From: Kordia aestuariivivens
Lineage (GTDB): Bacteria; Bacteroidota; Bacteroidia; Flavobacteriales; Flavobacteriaceae
Assembly (NCBI RefSeq): GCF_014397005.1
Contig: NZ_JACGWS010000002.1
Location: forward strand, 124,001-188,000
Length of the DNA: 64,000 nt
Reading direction: 5' to 3'
Position 1 is the stretch's first letter. Each line of letters opens with the position of its first letter. Position numbers and translations under genes: made by a program. This document shows, one piece after another, positions 34,429-43,998 of the stretch. Below the pieces are notes generated by a model. The model was given only the letters and a program-made list of their open reading frames with translations. It had not been told where the DNA came from and ran no database searches.

Positions 34429-35712
34429 ATGAATATACCTAGAACGAGTCTTCCAAGAGTTGTCATAATAGGCGGCGGATTTGCAGGAATTTCATTAGCG
34501 AAGCAATTAGGAAAACAAGAAATACAAGCTGTATTGATTGATAAACATAATTATCATACGTTTCAACCTTTGTTATATCAAGTTTCTACGGGAGGATTAG
34601 AACCCGATTCTATTGCGTATCCTATTCGTAAAATTGTAAAAGACTATCCAAATTTTTCTTTCCGATTGACAAATGTAGATGCTATTGACACTGAAAATAA
34701 ATGTGTGCATACAGACATTGGCGATTTAAATTACGATCAATTAATCATCGCAACAGGTTCTAATACGAACTTTTTTGGAAATAGTGAAATTGAAAAACAC
34801 AGCATGGCGATGAAAACGATTCCACAATCGTTGAATCTCCGAAGTTTGATTCTTGAAAACTTTGAACAAGCCATTCTTAAATCTGATTTAGAAGAACGCA
34901 ATGCATTAATGAATTTTATCATTGTGGGTGCCGGACCAACTGGCGTAGAATTGGCTGGTGCTTTAGCAGAAATAAAAAAAGGAATTCTTCCTAAAGATTA
35001 TCCTGATTTAGACATTCGTCAGATGAAAATTAACTTAATTCAAAGTTCCTCTCGAATATTACCAGCAATGAGCGAGATAGCCTCTGAGAAAGCAGAAGAT
35101 TATTTACAAGGACTTGGAGTTGATGTTTGGAAAAACTTGCGTGTAACCAATTACGATGGCGATTTGGCAAGTACCAATGGAGATGTAAGCTTTAGAGCTG
35201 CAACACTAATTTGGTCGGCAGGCGTAAAAGGAGCAACAATTGCAGGTTTAGATGGTGAAGAGTTCATCACAAAAGGCAACAGAATCATTGTCAACGAATT
35301 CAACCAAGTAAAAGGATTTGATGACATATATGCACTTGGCGATATTGCTGCGATGCAAAGTGAAGCGTATCCTTTTGGACATCCAATGATGGCGCAACCA
35401 GCTATTCAGCAAGGAAAACACTTAGGGAAAAACTTAGCCCGCAAGTTGAATGGTAAGGAAATGAAACCTTTCAATTACCGAGATAAAGGTTCTATGGCAA
35501 CAGTTGGGCGAAACAAAGCGGTTGTCGATTTACCAAGATTCAAATTTCAAGGTGTATTTGCATGGTTTGTATGGATGTTTGTCCATTTATTCTTCCTCAT
35601 CGGATTTAGAAATCGAATGGTGGTATTTATCAATTGGGTGTACAATTACATCCGATTTGACAGAGAAGCACGCTTAATTATTAGACCTTATAAAAATACT
35701 AGAAAATCTTAA
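34429..35712 (+). CDS. Type II NADH dehydrogenase-like FAD oxidoreductase
   Basis: A 427-residue flavoprotein. The FAD motif VVIIGGGFAGISLAKQL is at the start, the NAD(H) motif FIIVGAGPTGVELAGAL near 165, and the FAD/quinone part is DIYALGDIAAMQ and HPMMAQPAIQQGKHL. A C-terminal amphipathic/hydrophobic anchor (FAWFVWMFVHLFFLIGF) binds the membrane. It oxidises NADH and reduces menaquinone without pumping protons. The stop overlaps the convergent YhhN gene by 4 bases. Confidence 0.93.
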   Translation: MNIPRTSLPRVVIIGGGFAGISLAKQLGKQEIQAVLIDKHNYHTFQPLLYQVSTGGLEPDSIAYPIRKIVKDYPNFSFRLTNVDAIDTENKCVHTDIGDLNYDQLIIATGSNTNFFGNSEIEKHSMAMKTIPQSLNLRSLILENFEQAILKSDLEERNALMNFIIVGAGPTGVELAGALAEIKKGILPKDYPDLDIRQMKINLIQSSSRILPAMSEIASEKAEDYLQGLGVDVWKNLRVTNYDGDLASTNGDVSFRAATLIWSAGVKGATIAGLDGEEFITKGNRIIVNEFNQVKGFDDIYALGDIAAMQSEAYPFGHPMMAQPAIQQGKHLGKNLARKLNGKEMKPFNYRDKGSMATVGRNKAVVDLPRFKFQGVFAWFVWMFVHLFFLIGFRNRMVVFINWVYNYIRFDREARLIIRPYKNTRKS

Positions 35713-36404
35713 GCAACAACATTTTTATGTTTTTTCTCGGAATGTTGTAATGACAATACACCAGTAATAATGCAGAGTTGGGAAAAACCATAAAAAAGCA
35801 TAATAAAAATATCTTTATAGGGTATTGCTTTGTGAAATGCATGCAATCCAATAAGAACTTGTGTAATTGTAAAAAAGATTGTTCCCACTAATACCAAACG
35901 GTAACTTTTATTATTTACATTCTTGTAGCGTAAAAAAGCAATCTTCATAAAATTCAATACGGTGGCAATATAAATCATCACGGGAATCAACAAATTATTC
36001 AATCCATCGTACATTAAATAAATTAGCGAAAGCGCAATTAACAATGAGACGGCTAAAAAAGGAATCAATCGGTCAATATCATATATGGTTTGTTTATAAA
36101 AATAAAAGGAGTAGAGTAGCAGTGCAATCAAAAATAAGAGCAATCCAATAATAAAGGAATAAAACGGTGTGTCTTCTAATAAAATAACATCACCAGCACA
36201 TAAAAACGCCAACGCTAAAAGTATCGTTACTCTATGAAGTAGCAACATATTTCTACTATTTACATAGAAAAAAACACCTAAAATTATGGTGATTAGAGGT
36301 TTCGTATAAATTCTCAATTCATAAAACTCTTTAGCATTATTAAAATAAATATCTAAAGAGAGATTCAATAAAAATAAGAAGATGAATACTTTAAAAAATT
36401 TCAT
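35709..36404 (-). CDS. YhhN family membrane protein (lysoplasmalogenase-like)
   Basis: A 231-residue protein with eight hydrophobic helices. The acidic motif FLCAGDVILLEDTPFYSFIIGL and the later YRLVLVGTIFFTITQVLIG with HAFHK fit the YhhN/TMEM86 family, some of which hydrolyse lysoplasmalogens. Enzyme activity here is not proven by sequence. It ends 4 bases inside the NDH-2 gene, tail to tail. Confidence 0.8.
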   Translation of the reverse strand: MKFFKVFIFLFLLNLSLDIYFNNAKEFYELRIYTKPLITIILGVFFYVNSRNMLLLHRVTILLALAFLCAGDVILLEDTPFYSFIIGLLLFLIALLLYSFYFYKQTIYDIDRLIPFLAVSLLIALSLIYLMYDGLNNLLIPVMIYIATVLNFMKIAFLRYKNVNNKSYRLVLVGTIFFTITQVLIGLHAFHKAIPYKDIFIMLFYGFSQLCIITGVLSLQHSEKKHKNVVA

Positions 36405-36485
36405 ATATCGTAATGCTCACTATGATAACATTGCAATTTAGTAAAAAAAGTAGTACAAAAATAATCGTGGTACATTTGGTTCATT

Positions 36486-38030
36486 TTATTTCTTAAGATA
36501 CTGATCAATTAAATCTTTAATTTCATCACTATCAGGACCAGGCGCGTTTTGATGTACTAGCTTCCCAGTTTTATCAAACAATAAATATCTTGGAATTGTT
36601 TTGATTTCCAATTCCTTAAAAAATGCAGCTTTTGTATAATTTGTTGCTAAAAAGTTAGTTTTTGATGTTTTCAAATCTTCTGCAGCAACCGCATTTTTCC
36701 AGTGTGATTTATTCTGATCAATTGAAATATATGTAAAAACAACGTCTTTTCTAGCGTATGTTTCTGATAGCTTTTTAGAATCTGGCATCACAGCTCTGCA
36801 TGGTGCACACCAACTTGCCCAAAAATCAATATAAATAACTTTTCCTTTATTTTCTTCAAGAAATGTATCAAGCCTATTGACTTTTCCGTTAGTGTCAACA
36901 ATATGAACCGTATTTGCGTCTTCTGTTGTTCTACTTTTTGTCAACCCATAATCTTCTTTAATTTTTTGAAGATAATTATCGTATTTTTCTTCTGGAAATT
37001 CATTTCTGAATACCTCTATCATTGTAATTAATTCTTCTTTAGAAGCTCGTTGCATGGCATTACCATTAATAGCAACAAACTTTGCTAACGGAAGTAATTT
37101 GCGATCTTCAATATAAGTTGAAAGCGAATCAAAAGCTTTTTTATAATCTATTTTTAATTTAAATTTTTCTTTGATTCTTTTATTTTTCAGCACAATTTTC
37201 TCATTGAACGTACTCAGTTTTTTATACAATGTTGCTTCATCAATTGTTTTCTCATTAAAAAACAGCTCAGAAGTGATTAATCTTTTAATATCTTCATTTT
37301 TAGAATACGAATAGAATCGATTCAACTCAAAAAATAACGCGTAATTGAGTTCATCTTTTAATAATGTATAATATGGAACGTTTTTGGGTTCATTCGCGCT
37401 AAGCGATTCATACTTTTTAGTAAGCATTTTATATCGATCTATTAGAGCGTTTGCTAATTGCACTAATTCTGTAGGTTTTGTTTTAAATTTTTCTCGATCA
37501 ATTCGTAATGGAAATATTGGATTTACTTTTTGGTATTTATCTGATTGTAAGTTAAAAGGTGCTTTATAATCCACATAGTAAAACGTTTTGGTAAGTGAAT
37601 CAATTTTGTCATTCTTTAATTTAAAAATCTGTAAATTTTCTGCTTTTGAATGTGTAGTTTTCAATTGTTTATTTGCTAGATTCAAATAAATAGTATCACC
37701 GTTTTTTATATGTAATGTGTCTCTTGCCGAAAATTTAGAAGTAACATATATAGTTTCAGAAAGATTTACAGTAAGCTGTATAGTATCAATTGCTTTGTCT
37801 GTATAAACATGTTTATCCTGAGTAAATGTATCAAAAGCGAGATTTCTATAAATAGAAACATACTCATTGTTCATTTTGTTCGAAATGATAAAAGTTACTG
37901 GATTTGTATTGACAACTGGTTTTTCAATAGTTTCAACAACAATAGGTATATCTTTTTTTTCAGTTTTCGTGTCAGAAGCACATGAAATGCAAAGCAAAAA
38001 TAAAAGCGTGGCAATAATGACTTTATTCAT
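36486..38030 (-). CDS. TlpA-type thioredoxin lipoprotein
   Basis: A 514-residue lipoprotein (lipobox CISC, Cys17). Residues 30-340 are a beta and then helical region of unknown fold. Residues 370-514 are a TlpA/ResA thioredoxin domain with WCAPC (Cys408, Cys411) in IDFWASWCAPCRAVMPD and the cis-proline region IKTIPRYLL. It acts on disulfides in the periplasm. It lies downstream of a GG-leader peptide gene, with a hairpin between, so some expression may come from read-through. Confidence 0.9.
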   Translation of the reverse strand: MNKVIIATLLFLLCISCASDTKTEKKDIPIVVETIEKPVVNTNPVTFIISNKMNNEYVSIYRNLAFDTFTQDKHVYTDKAIDTIQLTVNLSETIYVTSKFSARDTLHIKNGDTIYLNLANKQLKTTHSKAENLQIFKLKNDKIDSLTKTFYYVDYKAPFNLQSDKYQKVNPIFPLRIDREKFKTKPTELVQLANALIDRYKMLTKKYESLSANEPKNVPYYTLLKDELNYALFFELNRFYSYSKNEDIKRLITSELFFNEKTIDEATLYKKLSTFNEKIVLKNKRIKEKFKLKIDYKKAFDSLSTYIEDRKLLPLAKFVAINGNAMQRASKEELITMIEVFRNEFPEEKYDNYLQKIKEDYGLTKSRTTEDANTVHIVDTNGKVNRLDTFLEENKGKVIYIDFWASWCAPCRAVMPDSKKLSETYARKDVVFTYISIDQNKSHWKNAVAAEDLKTSKTNFLATNYTKAAFFKELEIKTIPRYLLFDKTGKLVHQNAPGPDSDEIKDLIDQYLKK

Positions 38031-38081
38031 AGAATATAAAAATAATGAAGATTTTTTTAAGGTGTATAAAGTAAAAAATAT

Positions 38082-38115
38082 AATAGGCGACTCTTGTAAA
38101 CAAAAGTCGCCTATT
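38082..38115 (-). terminator. Terminator or attenuator between precursor gene and TlpA gene
   Basis: An 11-bp stem AATAGGCGACT / AGTCGCCTATT with a 12-base loop, then T-rich on the minus strand (TTTTTTAC). It starts just after the precursor stop codon and ends 52 bases before the TlpA start. Confidence 0.8.
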
Positions 38116-38121
38116 CTTTAT

Positions 38122-38364
38122 CTAACTAGCGCAACTAGCACAGCAATAACCAGAAGCTGTATATCCGCCTTCGTATTCCATTCCGTCCCATTCAGAGGAC
38201 GCTTGTTCATAGCTAACGTAATCTGACCAGTAGCCACCACCGCCTGGTGAATTTATATATAATCTACATCGGTCATATTGTGCTTGGTTACCACCAAAAA
38301 TCTGTTTCTGCTCCTTTTTGTCTAACAAACGAGCATTTTTTACGTTTAAAATGTTTTTTAACAT
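38122..38364 (-). CDS. GG-leader peptide precursor (RiPP/bacteriocin-like)
   Basis: An 80-residue peptide. Leader MLKNILNVKNARLLDKKEQK then QIFGG (Gly24-Gly25), the double-glycine cleavage type widespread in Flavobacteriia. The core is 55 residues, rich in glycine, tyrosine and serine (SPGGGGYW), with cysteines at 33, 74, 75 and 78, and ends GYCCASCAS. A modified or disulfide-linked exported peptide is likely. ATG 38364 is preferred to an upstream in-frame start at 38400 because the leader then has its normal length. No modifying enzyme or C39 transporter is adjacent; a TlpA thioredoxin is downstream. Confidence 0.75.
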   Translation of the reverse strand: MLKNILNVKNARLLDKKEQKQIFGGNQAQYDRCRLYINSPGGGGYWSDYVSYEQASSEWDGMEYEGGYTASGYCCASCAS

Positions 38365-38650
38365 GATTAATAAGTTAAAATTATTTTTATATCTGATCAT
38401 TTAGTGACTGTCAGATTTTCAGTCCACCTTTCGCGAAAAGATTTCTTTAATTTATCTTATAATTAAAAATGAATTTTCTTAATAAGTGGGAGATTTTATA
38501 ACTTTTGGCAATTATAAATATAAACAAAATTTCTATAAATTGTAGGAAAAAGACCTTTTTATTGGAGGTTAAATTTTATTTTGTGTAGGAATAAAGGGAA
38601 GGAACGCCTGTTTTTTAAATAAGCATGTCTGTATAACTCTCTGAGTTTTT

Positions 38651-39190
38651 CTATTTAATTATTCTTCGAAAAATATAATTCATCACCAAAACACTCACCG
38701 CAGGAATTCCAATATAAAAGGCTTCATTCTGTATGACGTGCCAGCCCCATTTACTGAAAAAATTACCAGCGCCTAAAGGAGAAACCAAAATTGGTCGCCA
38801 TGAAAAGAAGTACCGACTATTCTCAAACGGAATAAAAAATCCAACGCCTCTACCGCCATTGGTGATTGCGTCCAGAAAACTATGTGATAAGGTCGCTAGG
38901 AAAAAAGTGAAAAATAAAATGATGCCTACTTTTGAAAAGTACGTCACTTTCGTGTAAAAAATCGCGCGGACGCTAAATGCTAAAATAAACGCGAACAAAA
39001 TACTGTGTGTAAACCCACGATGTCCTAGCGGATGCATGTACGAATAACCAAAATTGAACATAATGACATCTGCATCAGGAATGACGGCGCAAAATATTAA
39101 TAAAAGTGAAAGCTTTACAGGATTCAGTTGTATGTTGGAAACCTTCCCGATTGTATAGGCTGCCAGTGCATGCCCAAAAATTGATGCCAT
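38651..39190 (-). CDS. YdjM-type membrane-bound metal-dependent hydrolase
   Basis: A 179-residue membrane protein with four to five helices. Histidine/aspartate motifs are FGHALAAYTIG, IPDADVIMFNFGY, HRGFTHSILFA and LSHSFLDAITNGG. These match PF04307, putative metal-dependent hydrolases tied to DNA damage or stress in other bacteria. It overlaps the upstream 82-aa gene by 1 base. Confidence 0.9.
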   Translation of the reverse strand: MASIFGHALAAYTIGKVSNIQLNPVKLSLLLIFCAVIPDADVIMFNFGYSYMHPLGHRGFTHSILFAFILAFSVRAIFYTKVTYFSKVGIILFFTFFLATLSHSFLDAITNGGRGVGFFIPFENSRYFFSWRPILVSPLGAGNFFSKWGWHVIQNEAFYIGIPAVSVLVMNYIFRRIIK

Positions 39191-39438
39191 TAATTAGAAT
39201 TAGAATATTCGTCTAACAATGCTTTTTCTTCTGCTGTCAGACTTTTGACACCTTTGTCATTTATTTTTTCCAAGATACGATCAATTCTATCCTGTTTGGC
39301 TTTTCGCTTCGCATTATATTCGTCATCAATGGTTTGATACGTTTCTTTTGAACTCGGTAAAAATGAAGATGTTCCTTTATTTGAACGTGTAATAGCGTAA
39401 ATAACTAAAACAATAACAGCAATGACAGCGTATAACAT
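39190..39438 (-). CDS. Small single-span membrane protein with acidic tail
   Basis: An 82-residue protein. The first 16 residues are a transmembrane helix (MLYAVIAVIVLVIYAI). The rest is a charged helical tail with DRILEKINDKGVKSLTAEEK, matching the C-terminal motif often seen after rhomboid proteases in Bacteroidota (DUF6576-like). Coupled to the YdjM-type gene by a 1-base overlap. Confidence 0.65.
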   Translation of the reverse strand: MLYAVIAVIVLVIYAITRSNKGTSSFLPSSKETYQTIDDEYNAKRKAKQDRIDRILEKINDKGVKSLTAEEKALLDEYSNSN

Positions 39439-39770
39439 AAATGCGTTTACTTATGAGTTGATAATAAAATCTCAATAGAATTCAAAACTACGATATTTCT
39501 ATTTTTTATGCAATCGGAATTTAGGTAATAAAGTTTAGTACAAACTCAAAAATTTTAATCATTGTAGTAATATGAAAATTAGTTCAACTAATAATTTTGA
39601 GTTCACCTTACTGGTTTCTAAAAATTGAGTTTCACTAATACAATTCAGCCTACAATTTTGACAATTGAGCATTTTCTTTTTTCTAAATCTTTCAATTCGC
39701 AAGAGATTTGTCCCATCATCAATCAACACTTCGACTTAGTTCAGTGTAAAAAAACAAAAAATAACATCCC
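39439..39770. other. Intergenic leader region of the TonB receptor
   Basis: 332 bases without a gene. It is AT-rich, with a TTAGTTCAACTAA-type inverted block near 39580-39595 and leader repeat copy 3 at its end. No convincing promoter box is seen. Confidence 0.5.
39719..39755 (+). repeat. Leader repeat, copy 3
   Basis: CAATCAACACTTCGACTTAG followed by TTCAGTGTAAAAAAAC, ending about 15 bases before the TonB receptor ATG. Same orientation as copies 1, 2 and 4 relative to the gene. Confidence 0.7.
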
Positions 39771-41924
39771 ATGAAAAAATTAATTCTATTCCTCTTTTTG
39801 TGTATTCAGAGCATCACATTTGCGCAAACAACCGTTTCCGGAATTGTCACCGATCAATCTAATGAACCTATTTTTGGCGCAAATGTATACTTAAAGGGAA
39901 CTTTTGACGGCGCTTCAACAGATGAAAAAGGCACGTTTAGTTTTACCACTGACGAAAAAGGATCGCAACTATTAGTCGTTTCTTTTTTATCCTTTGAATC
40001 AAAAGAACTTACGTTAGAAGTGACTCAGATGCAAAACCTAACGATAAAACTTCGCGAAAATGTGGATGCATTAAACACCGTAATTTTGAGTGCCGGATCA
40101 TTTGAAGCTGGCGAAAATGCAAAAGTAACTGCCTTAAAACCATTAGACATTGTTACTACAGCAAGTGCGTTGGGCGATTTTGTAGGAGCTTTGCAAACCT
40201 TACCAGGCACAAGTACGGTAGCAGAAGATGGACGTTTATTTGTGCGTGGTGGGCGTGCAGAAGAAACGCAAATCTTCATTGACGGAATTCGCGTGTTTAC
40301 GCCATATAGCAACACCACCAATAACATTCCGGCGCGTGGACGGTATTCGCCGTTTCTATTCAAAGGAATCACGTTTTCTACAGGTGGTTATTCTGCGGAA
40401 TATGGTCAGGCGTTGTCGGGAGTTTTAGAATTGAATACTATAAACGAACCCGATCAAGAGAAAACCGATATTTCTATCATGACGGTTGGTGGTGCTTTGG
40501 GACATACCGAAAAGTGGGAGAAAGGTTCTGTAAGTGTGAGTGCTTCGTATATCAATTTGGCGCCGTATTTAGAGTTGTTTCCAGATCGGAATGAATGGAA
40601 AAAGCCGTTTCAAGGTGGACAAGGTGAAAGTGTATTTCGTCATCATTTTACGAATGGAACGTTGAAATTTTATACTGCATTTGATATTACAAATTTTGAA
40701 CTCGATCAGGAAAGTATCAATTTTGACGAATTAGTTCGATTCAAATTAGACAATAAAAATATATACATGAATGGTTCGTACAAAGGAACTTTTGGCGAAA
40801 AATGGTCTATTGCTTCTGGATTGAGCTACACACGTGATGATTCAAAAATTAGAATTATTGACGACAGAATCAGCAGTTTGGAGAATTCATTTCACTTTAA
40901 AACAAAGTTGAAGAAAAATTTCAACAATAGAATCAAATTGAGTTTTGGTGCAGAATATTTTACGACAGATTTCGATGAAAGTTTTAAAACGCCCGATGTT
41001 TCTATGATCGAGTATGGTTTTAATAATAATTTAGTGGGCGCTTTCGCGGAAACAGATATCTTTTTCTCCAAAAACTTTGCGATGAAAGCTGGTGTACGAT
41101 TGGATCATGCAACAATAATGAAAGAAACTACGATTTCACCGCGACTTTCGGTAGCGTATAAAACCTCTGAGAAAGATCAAGTGTCGTTTGCTTTTGGACA
41201 GTTTTACCAGAATCCGAATAATAATTATTTAAAATTCAACAGCGATTTCAAACCAGAAAATGCAACACATTATATTTTAAACTATCAATATGTGCATGAA
41301 GGCAAGACCTTTCGCGCGGAAGCGTATCACAAGAAATACAACGATTTAGTGACATTTTCAGGCGATTTTATTCAACCAGATGCAACATTTGGAAACGACG
41401 GATTCGGACATGCCACAGGATTGGATTTGTTTTGGAGAGACAATAAAACCATCAAAAATGTAGATTACTGGATTTCGTATTCGTACTTAGACACATCGCG
41501 AAAGTTTGAAAATTATCCCGTAGAAGCGATGCCAAATTTTGCAACGAAGCATAACTTTTCATTAGTTACTAAACACTGGATTGATAAATTGAAAAGTCAA
41601 GTTGGATTTAGTTACAATTATTCTTCTGGACGACCGTACACAAACCCAAATACGACTGGTTTTTTATCTGAAAAGACAAAAGATTACCACAGTTTAAGTG
41701 TGAATTGGGCATATTTATTGTCGCCACAAAAGATATTGTATTTCTCTGTATCGAATGCGTTAGGAGTTAGAAATGTATTTGGTTACGAATACGCAAATCA
41801 GGCAGATGTAAACGGAAACTTTCAGCGAATGATACAACGTCCTGCGGCAGATCAGTTTTTCTTTGTCGGTTTCTTTTGGACAATTAGCGATGATAAAAAG
41901 AGCAATCAGTTGGATACGTTGTAA
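39771..41924 (+). CDS. TonB-dependent receptor
   Basis: A 717-residue outer-membrane transporter. Signal peptide to about 19 (ITFAQ); carboxypeptidase-regulatory-like domain at 20-95 (VSGIVTDQSNEPIFGANVYL). The plug is at about 110-220 (LPGTSTVAEDGRLFVRGG, GYSAEYGQALSGVLEL), and the 22-strand barrel runs to the end (QFFFVGFFWTISDD). No SusD gene follows, so it is not a SusC pair; ligand unknown. A dispersed 30-base repeat occupies its leader. Confidence 0.93.
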   Translation: MKKLILFLFLCIQSITFAQTTVSGIVTDQSNEPIFGANVYLKGTFDGASTDEKGTFSFTTDEKGSQLLVVSFLSFESKELTLEVTQMQNLTIKLRENVDALNTVILSAGSFEAGENAKVTALKPLDIVTTASALGDFVGALQTLPGTSTVAEDGRLFVRGGRAEETQIFIDGIRVFTPYSNTTNNIPARGRYSPFLFKGITFSTGGYSAEYGQALSGVLELNTINEPDQEKTDISIMTVGGALGHTEKWEKGSVSVSASYINLAPYLELFPDRNEWKKPFQGGQGESVFRHHFTNGTLKFYTAFDITNFELDQESINFDELVRFKLDNKNIYMNGSYKGTFGEKWSIASGLSYTRDDSKIRIIDDRISSLENSFHFKTKLKKNFNNRIKLSFGAEYFTTDFDESFKTPDVSMIEYGFNNNLVGAFAETDIFFSKNFAMKAGVRLDHATIMKETTISPRLSVAYKTSEKDQVSFAFGQFYQNPNNNYLKFNSDFKPENATHYILNYQYVHEGKTFRAEAYHKKYNDLVTFSGDFIQPDATFGNDGFGHATGLDLFWRDNKTIKNVDYWISYSYLDTSRKFENYPVEAMPNFATKHNFSLVTKHWIDKLKSQVGFSYNYSSGRPYTNPNTTGFLSEKTKDYHSLSVNWAYLLSPQKILYFSVSNALGVRNVFGYEYANQADVNGNFQRMIQRPAADQFFFVGFFWTISDDKKSNQLDTL

Positions 41925-42098
41925 TTAGAATTGAGTTGTGAGATGTTAGTATTTAGATAGTAGCATCTCGCATAGCTTGATGTGTAGATTCGCTTCGCTT
42001 TTGAATTATAAACTTGAACTAGTCTAGCGTCAGACTCCTGTCACATAACTGTCATGTTGATGTCTTATGGGTTTCCAGTGCAATGAAAAGATACGATG

Positions 42099-42106
42099 TA
42101 TATTTG
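42099..42106 (+). promoter_or_regulatory. -7 promoter element of the XRE-2TM gene
   Basis: TATATTTG fits TAnnTTTG, 30 bases before the ATG at 42137. Confidence 0.5.
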
Positions 42107-42136
42107 CACTGTTACTACTAAACATTGAAAGAAATA

Positions 42137-42598
42137 ATGAATCAGAATACAATTAATTTACGAGATATTAAGAAAATGCGGTTAGAGCGTCATTGGTCAC
42201 AAGAACAATTAGCAGAAATGAGCGGATTAAGTATTCGAACGATTCAACGCATTGAAAATGGCGAAAATGCAGGCTTGGAAACTTTGAAAGCGTTGGCAGC
42301 CGTTTTTGAAACGAATATTACGGATTCTGATAAGAAAGAAGAAATAGAGCAGATTCGTAAGGAAGCGGCATATGTTGAAAAAGTAAAAGGTTTTTATAAA
42401 CTTTTTGGAGTTGCTGTATTTAGCTTGATCGTTCCTTTTGTACTTGCGCTGAATGATTCCGAAAATTGGATTCTTTTTCTATGGATCTTAATTACTTGGA
42501 TCATAGTGATCGGAATCTATTCGTTGAATGTTTTTGATTTCTTTGGAGAAGAATGGAAACGAAAACTGATTGAAAAGAAGTTTAAAAAGAAGAAGTAA
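42137..42598 (+). CDS. XRE-type HTH regulator fused to a 2TM domain
   Basis: A 153-residue protein. The N-terminal XRE helix-turn-helix (residues 5-60; WSQEQLAEMSGLSIRTIQRIENGE) is joined to a C-terminal domain VEKVKGFYKLFGVAVFSLIV...FFGEEWKRKLIEKKF with two transmembrane helices. The C-terminal domain matches the 2TM module seen four times in this window (also in the kinase at 51371 and the proteins at 52723 and 53099). A membrane-tethered regulator. The start at 42137 is used because it has the promoter at the right distance. Confidence 0.85.
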   Translation: MNQNTINLRDIKKMRLERHWSQEQLAEMSGLSIRTIQRIENGENAGLETLKALAAVFETNITDSDKKEEIEQIRKEAAYVEKVKGFYKLFGVAVFSLIVPFVLALNDSENWILFLWILITWIIVIGIYSLNVFDFFGEEWKRKLIEKKFKKKK

Positions 42599-42663
42599 GG
42601 AGATTTTAATTCAGAATTATGAATTCAGAATTTACTTTGTCACAATGAAAGTCAAGCTTAGTT

Positions 42664-43269
42664 TCACAATTGATTCTTCTTATGAATAGCAACTATTTTT
42701 GGATCATACGGAATACCGAAAAATCCTGTTTTTAATGTAATTTCAAATTCTTTTTCCCCTTGTATTATTGTGTAGTCATCAGTATTCATAAATATTCCGT
42801 CAACTCCATCTTTATAAACTTTACCTGAAATTCTACCACGAACGTTGTGTTTGTTTTCAAAATGATTAATCGAAGGAATCGTATCTATTCGGTTATTATA
42901 TTTGAATATATTATTAGTAATCACGAAATTTTTAGTTAGTGTTTCGGTTTCAGTGATTCTATTTGTTTTTAACGCAACAGTTGTTACTAAACTTGAGGTT
43001 AAACCAAAAAATAAATAACTCATAACTCCTACATACACAATGCTTCCAATTTTTGCTCTTATAGAATTCCCAAACTCTGATTTGTCGAATGTGGTGAAGA
43101 AGGCAATTATGATAGATAATATGATGGAGATTGGTAGAAGTGATTGTTCCAAATTAATAATATCACTTTTTAAATAATGTTCAGATTCATCTGGCAAGAG
43201 ATAAAAATCACATAAAAAAAATGTTACTAAAAATATAATTGCGACTATAATTCGGTTGCGTCTTTTCAT
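42664..43269 (-). CDS. Hypothetical membrane protein
   Basis: A 201-residue protein with transmembrane helices near 6-22, 45-62 and 78-100, then an exported C-terminal domain of about 100 residues (KFEITLKTGFFGIPYDPKIV-like strands). ATG 43269 (MKRRNRIIVAIIF) is preferred; an upstream start at 43374 would overlap the next gene by 23 bases. No family recognised. It is the last of a minus-strand run of small genes from 45121. Confidence 0.55.
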   Translation of the reverse strand: MKRRNRIIVAIIFLVTFFLCDFYLLPDESEHYLKSDIINLEQSLLPISIILSIIIAFFTTFDKSEFGNSIRAKIGSIVYVGVMSYLFFGLTSSLVTTVALKTNRITETETLTKNFVITNNIFKYNNRIDTIPSINHFENKHNVRGRISGKVYKDGVDGIFMNTDDYTIIQGEKEFEITLKTGFFGIPYDPKIVAIHKKNQL

Positions 43270-43351
43270 ATAATTATTAAAATTGATAAAGAACACTTCC
43301 TTCGTGTGCGAGTTATTTGCTCTAAAATAGTTTGTGTATTCTAAAAAACGA

Positions 43352-43624
43352 TCAATCCAAAACTTGGTGCACATCTTTTAATTCTGCATAGCATTGTTCA
43401 CAAACAAGTTCAGCTTTATTAAATTTTAGAAACTTCTCTGTTTTATCATTTTCTTCGAGAAAGAAAAATTCACAGGCATAACACCAAGCTTGCAAATCTT
43501 TTGGTACGGTACTAATTTCAATAAAACCGACAGCTACTTCTGAAGCTACATGATGGCAACACACAACAGCAGCAATTCCTTTTCCGTGTTTGCAATCAAT
43601 TTCTAAATAATCTTCTTCAGGCAT
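43352..43624 (-). CDS. Cysteine/histidine-rich small protein, probable zinc binder
   Basis: A 90-residue soluble protein with eight cysteines and several histidines (CKHG, CCHHVA, WCYACEFFF, CEQCYAEL). The pairs CYAC and CEQC with CCHH suggest one or two structural zinc sites. I do not recognise a family name. It lies 4 bases downstream of the 121-aa membrane-protein gene, in the same operon. Confidence 0.65.
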   Translation of the reverse strand: MPEEDYLEIDCKHGKGIAAVVCCHHVASEVAVGFIEISTVPKDLQAWCYACEFFFLEENDKTEKFLKFNKAELVCEQCYAELKDVHQVLD

Positions 43625-43628
43625 ATTT

Positions 43629-43994
43629 TTATTTTTTTATAATTCGAATTAAAATCAAAAAGAAAGCTACAACTGCTGAAAACCAAGCGGTATTATAGAC
43701 TCCAGAATAAAAATCGGCGATTGGGATAAGTCCTCCAAATTGTGTTCCTAAAACAATACAAATCAAGAATATTCGGAGGAACGTTTTGAATAGACTCGGT
43801 TTTGTGAGCATTTCATAAAACCCGATTAGTGTTACAAATATAAATAAACTATCTCCGTGAAAAATTCTACAAATTAGTGCATTTAATTCTGGATTCGCTT
43901 TTCCCCATTCAATAAAGTCGTAATAACTTATCAATGATAGAATCAGTTGAATTAGGATGACAATTATTGAGAAAAGAGGTTTGTGTAATTTCAC
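43629..43994 (-). CDS. Four-helix membrane protein
   Basis: A 121-residue protein with four transmembrane helices (about 7-25, 42-62, 70-88, 98-118) and a short basic tail. No motif beyond hydrophobicity; no family recognised. It lies between genes spaced 4 bases apart on both sides. Confidence 0.6.
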   Translation of the reverse strand: MKLHKPLFSIIVILIQLILSLISYYDFIEWGKANPELNALICRIFHGDSLFIFVTLIGFYEMLTKPSLFKTFLRIFLICIVLGTQFGGLIPIADFYSGVYNTAWFSAVVAFFLILIRIIKK

Positions 43995-43998
43995 GTTT

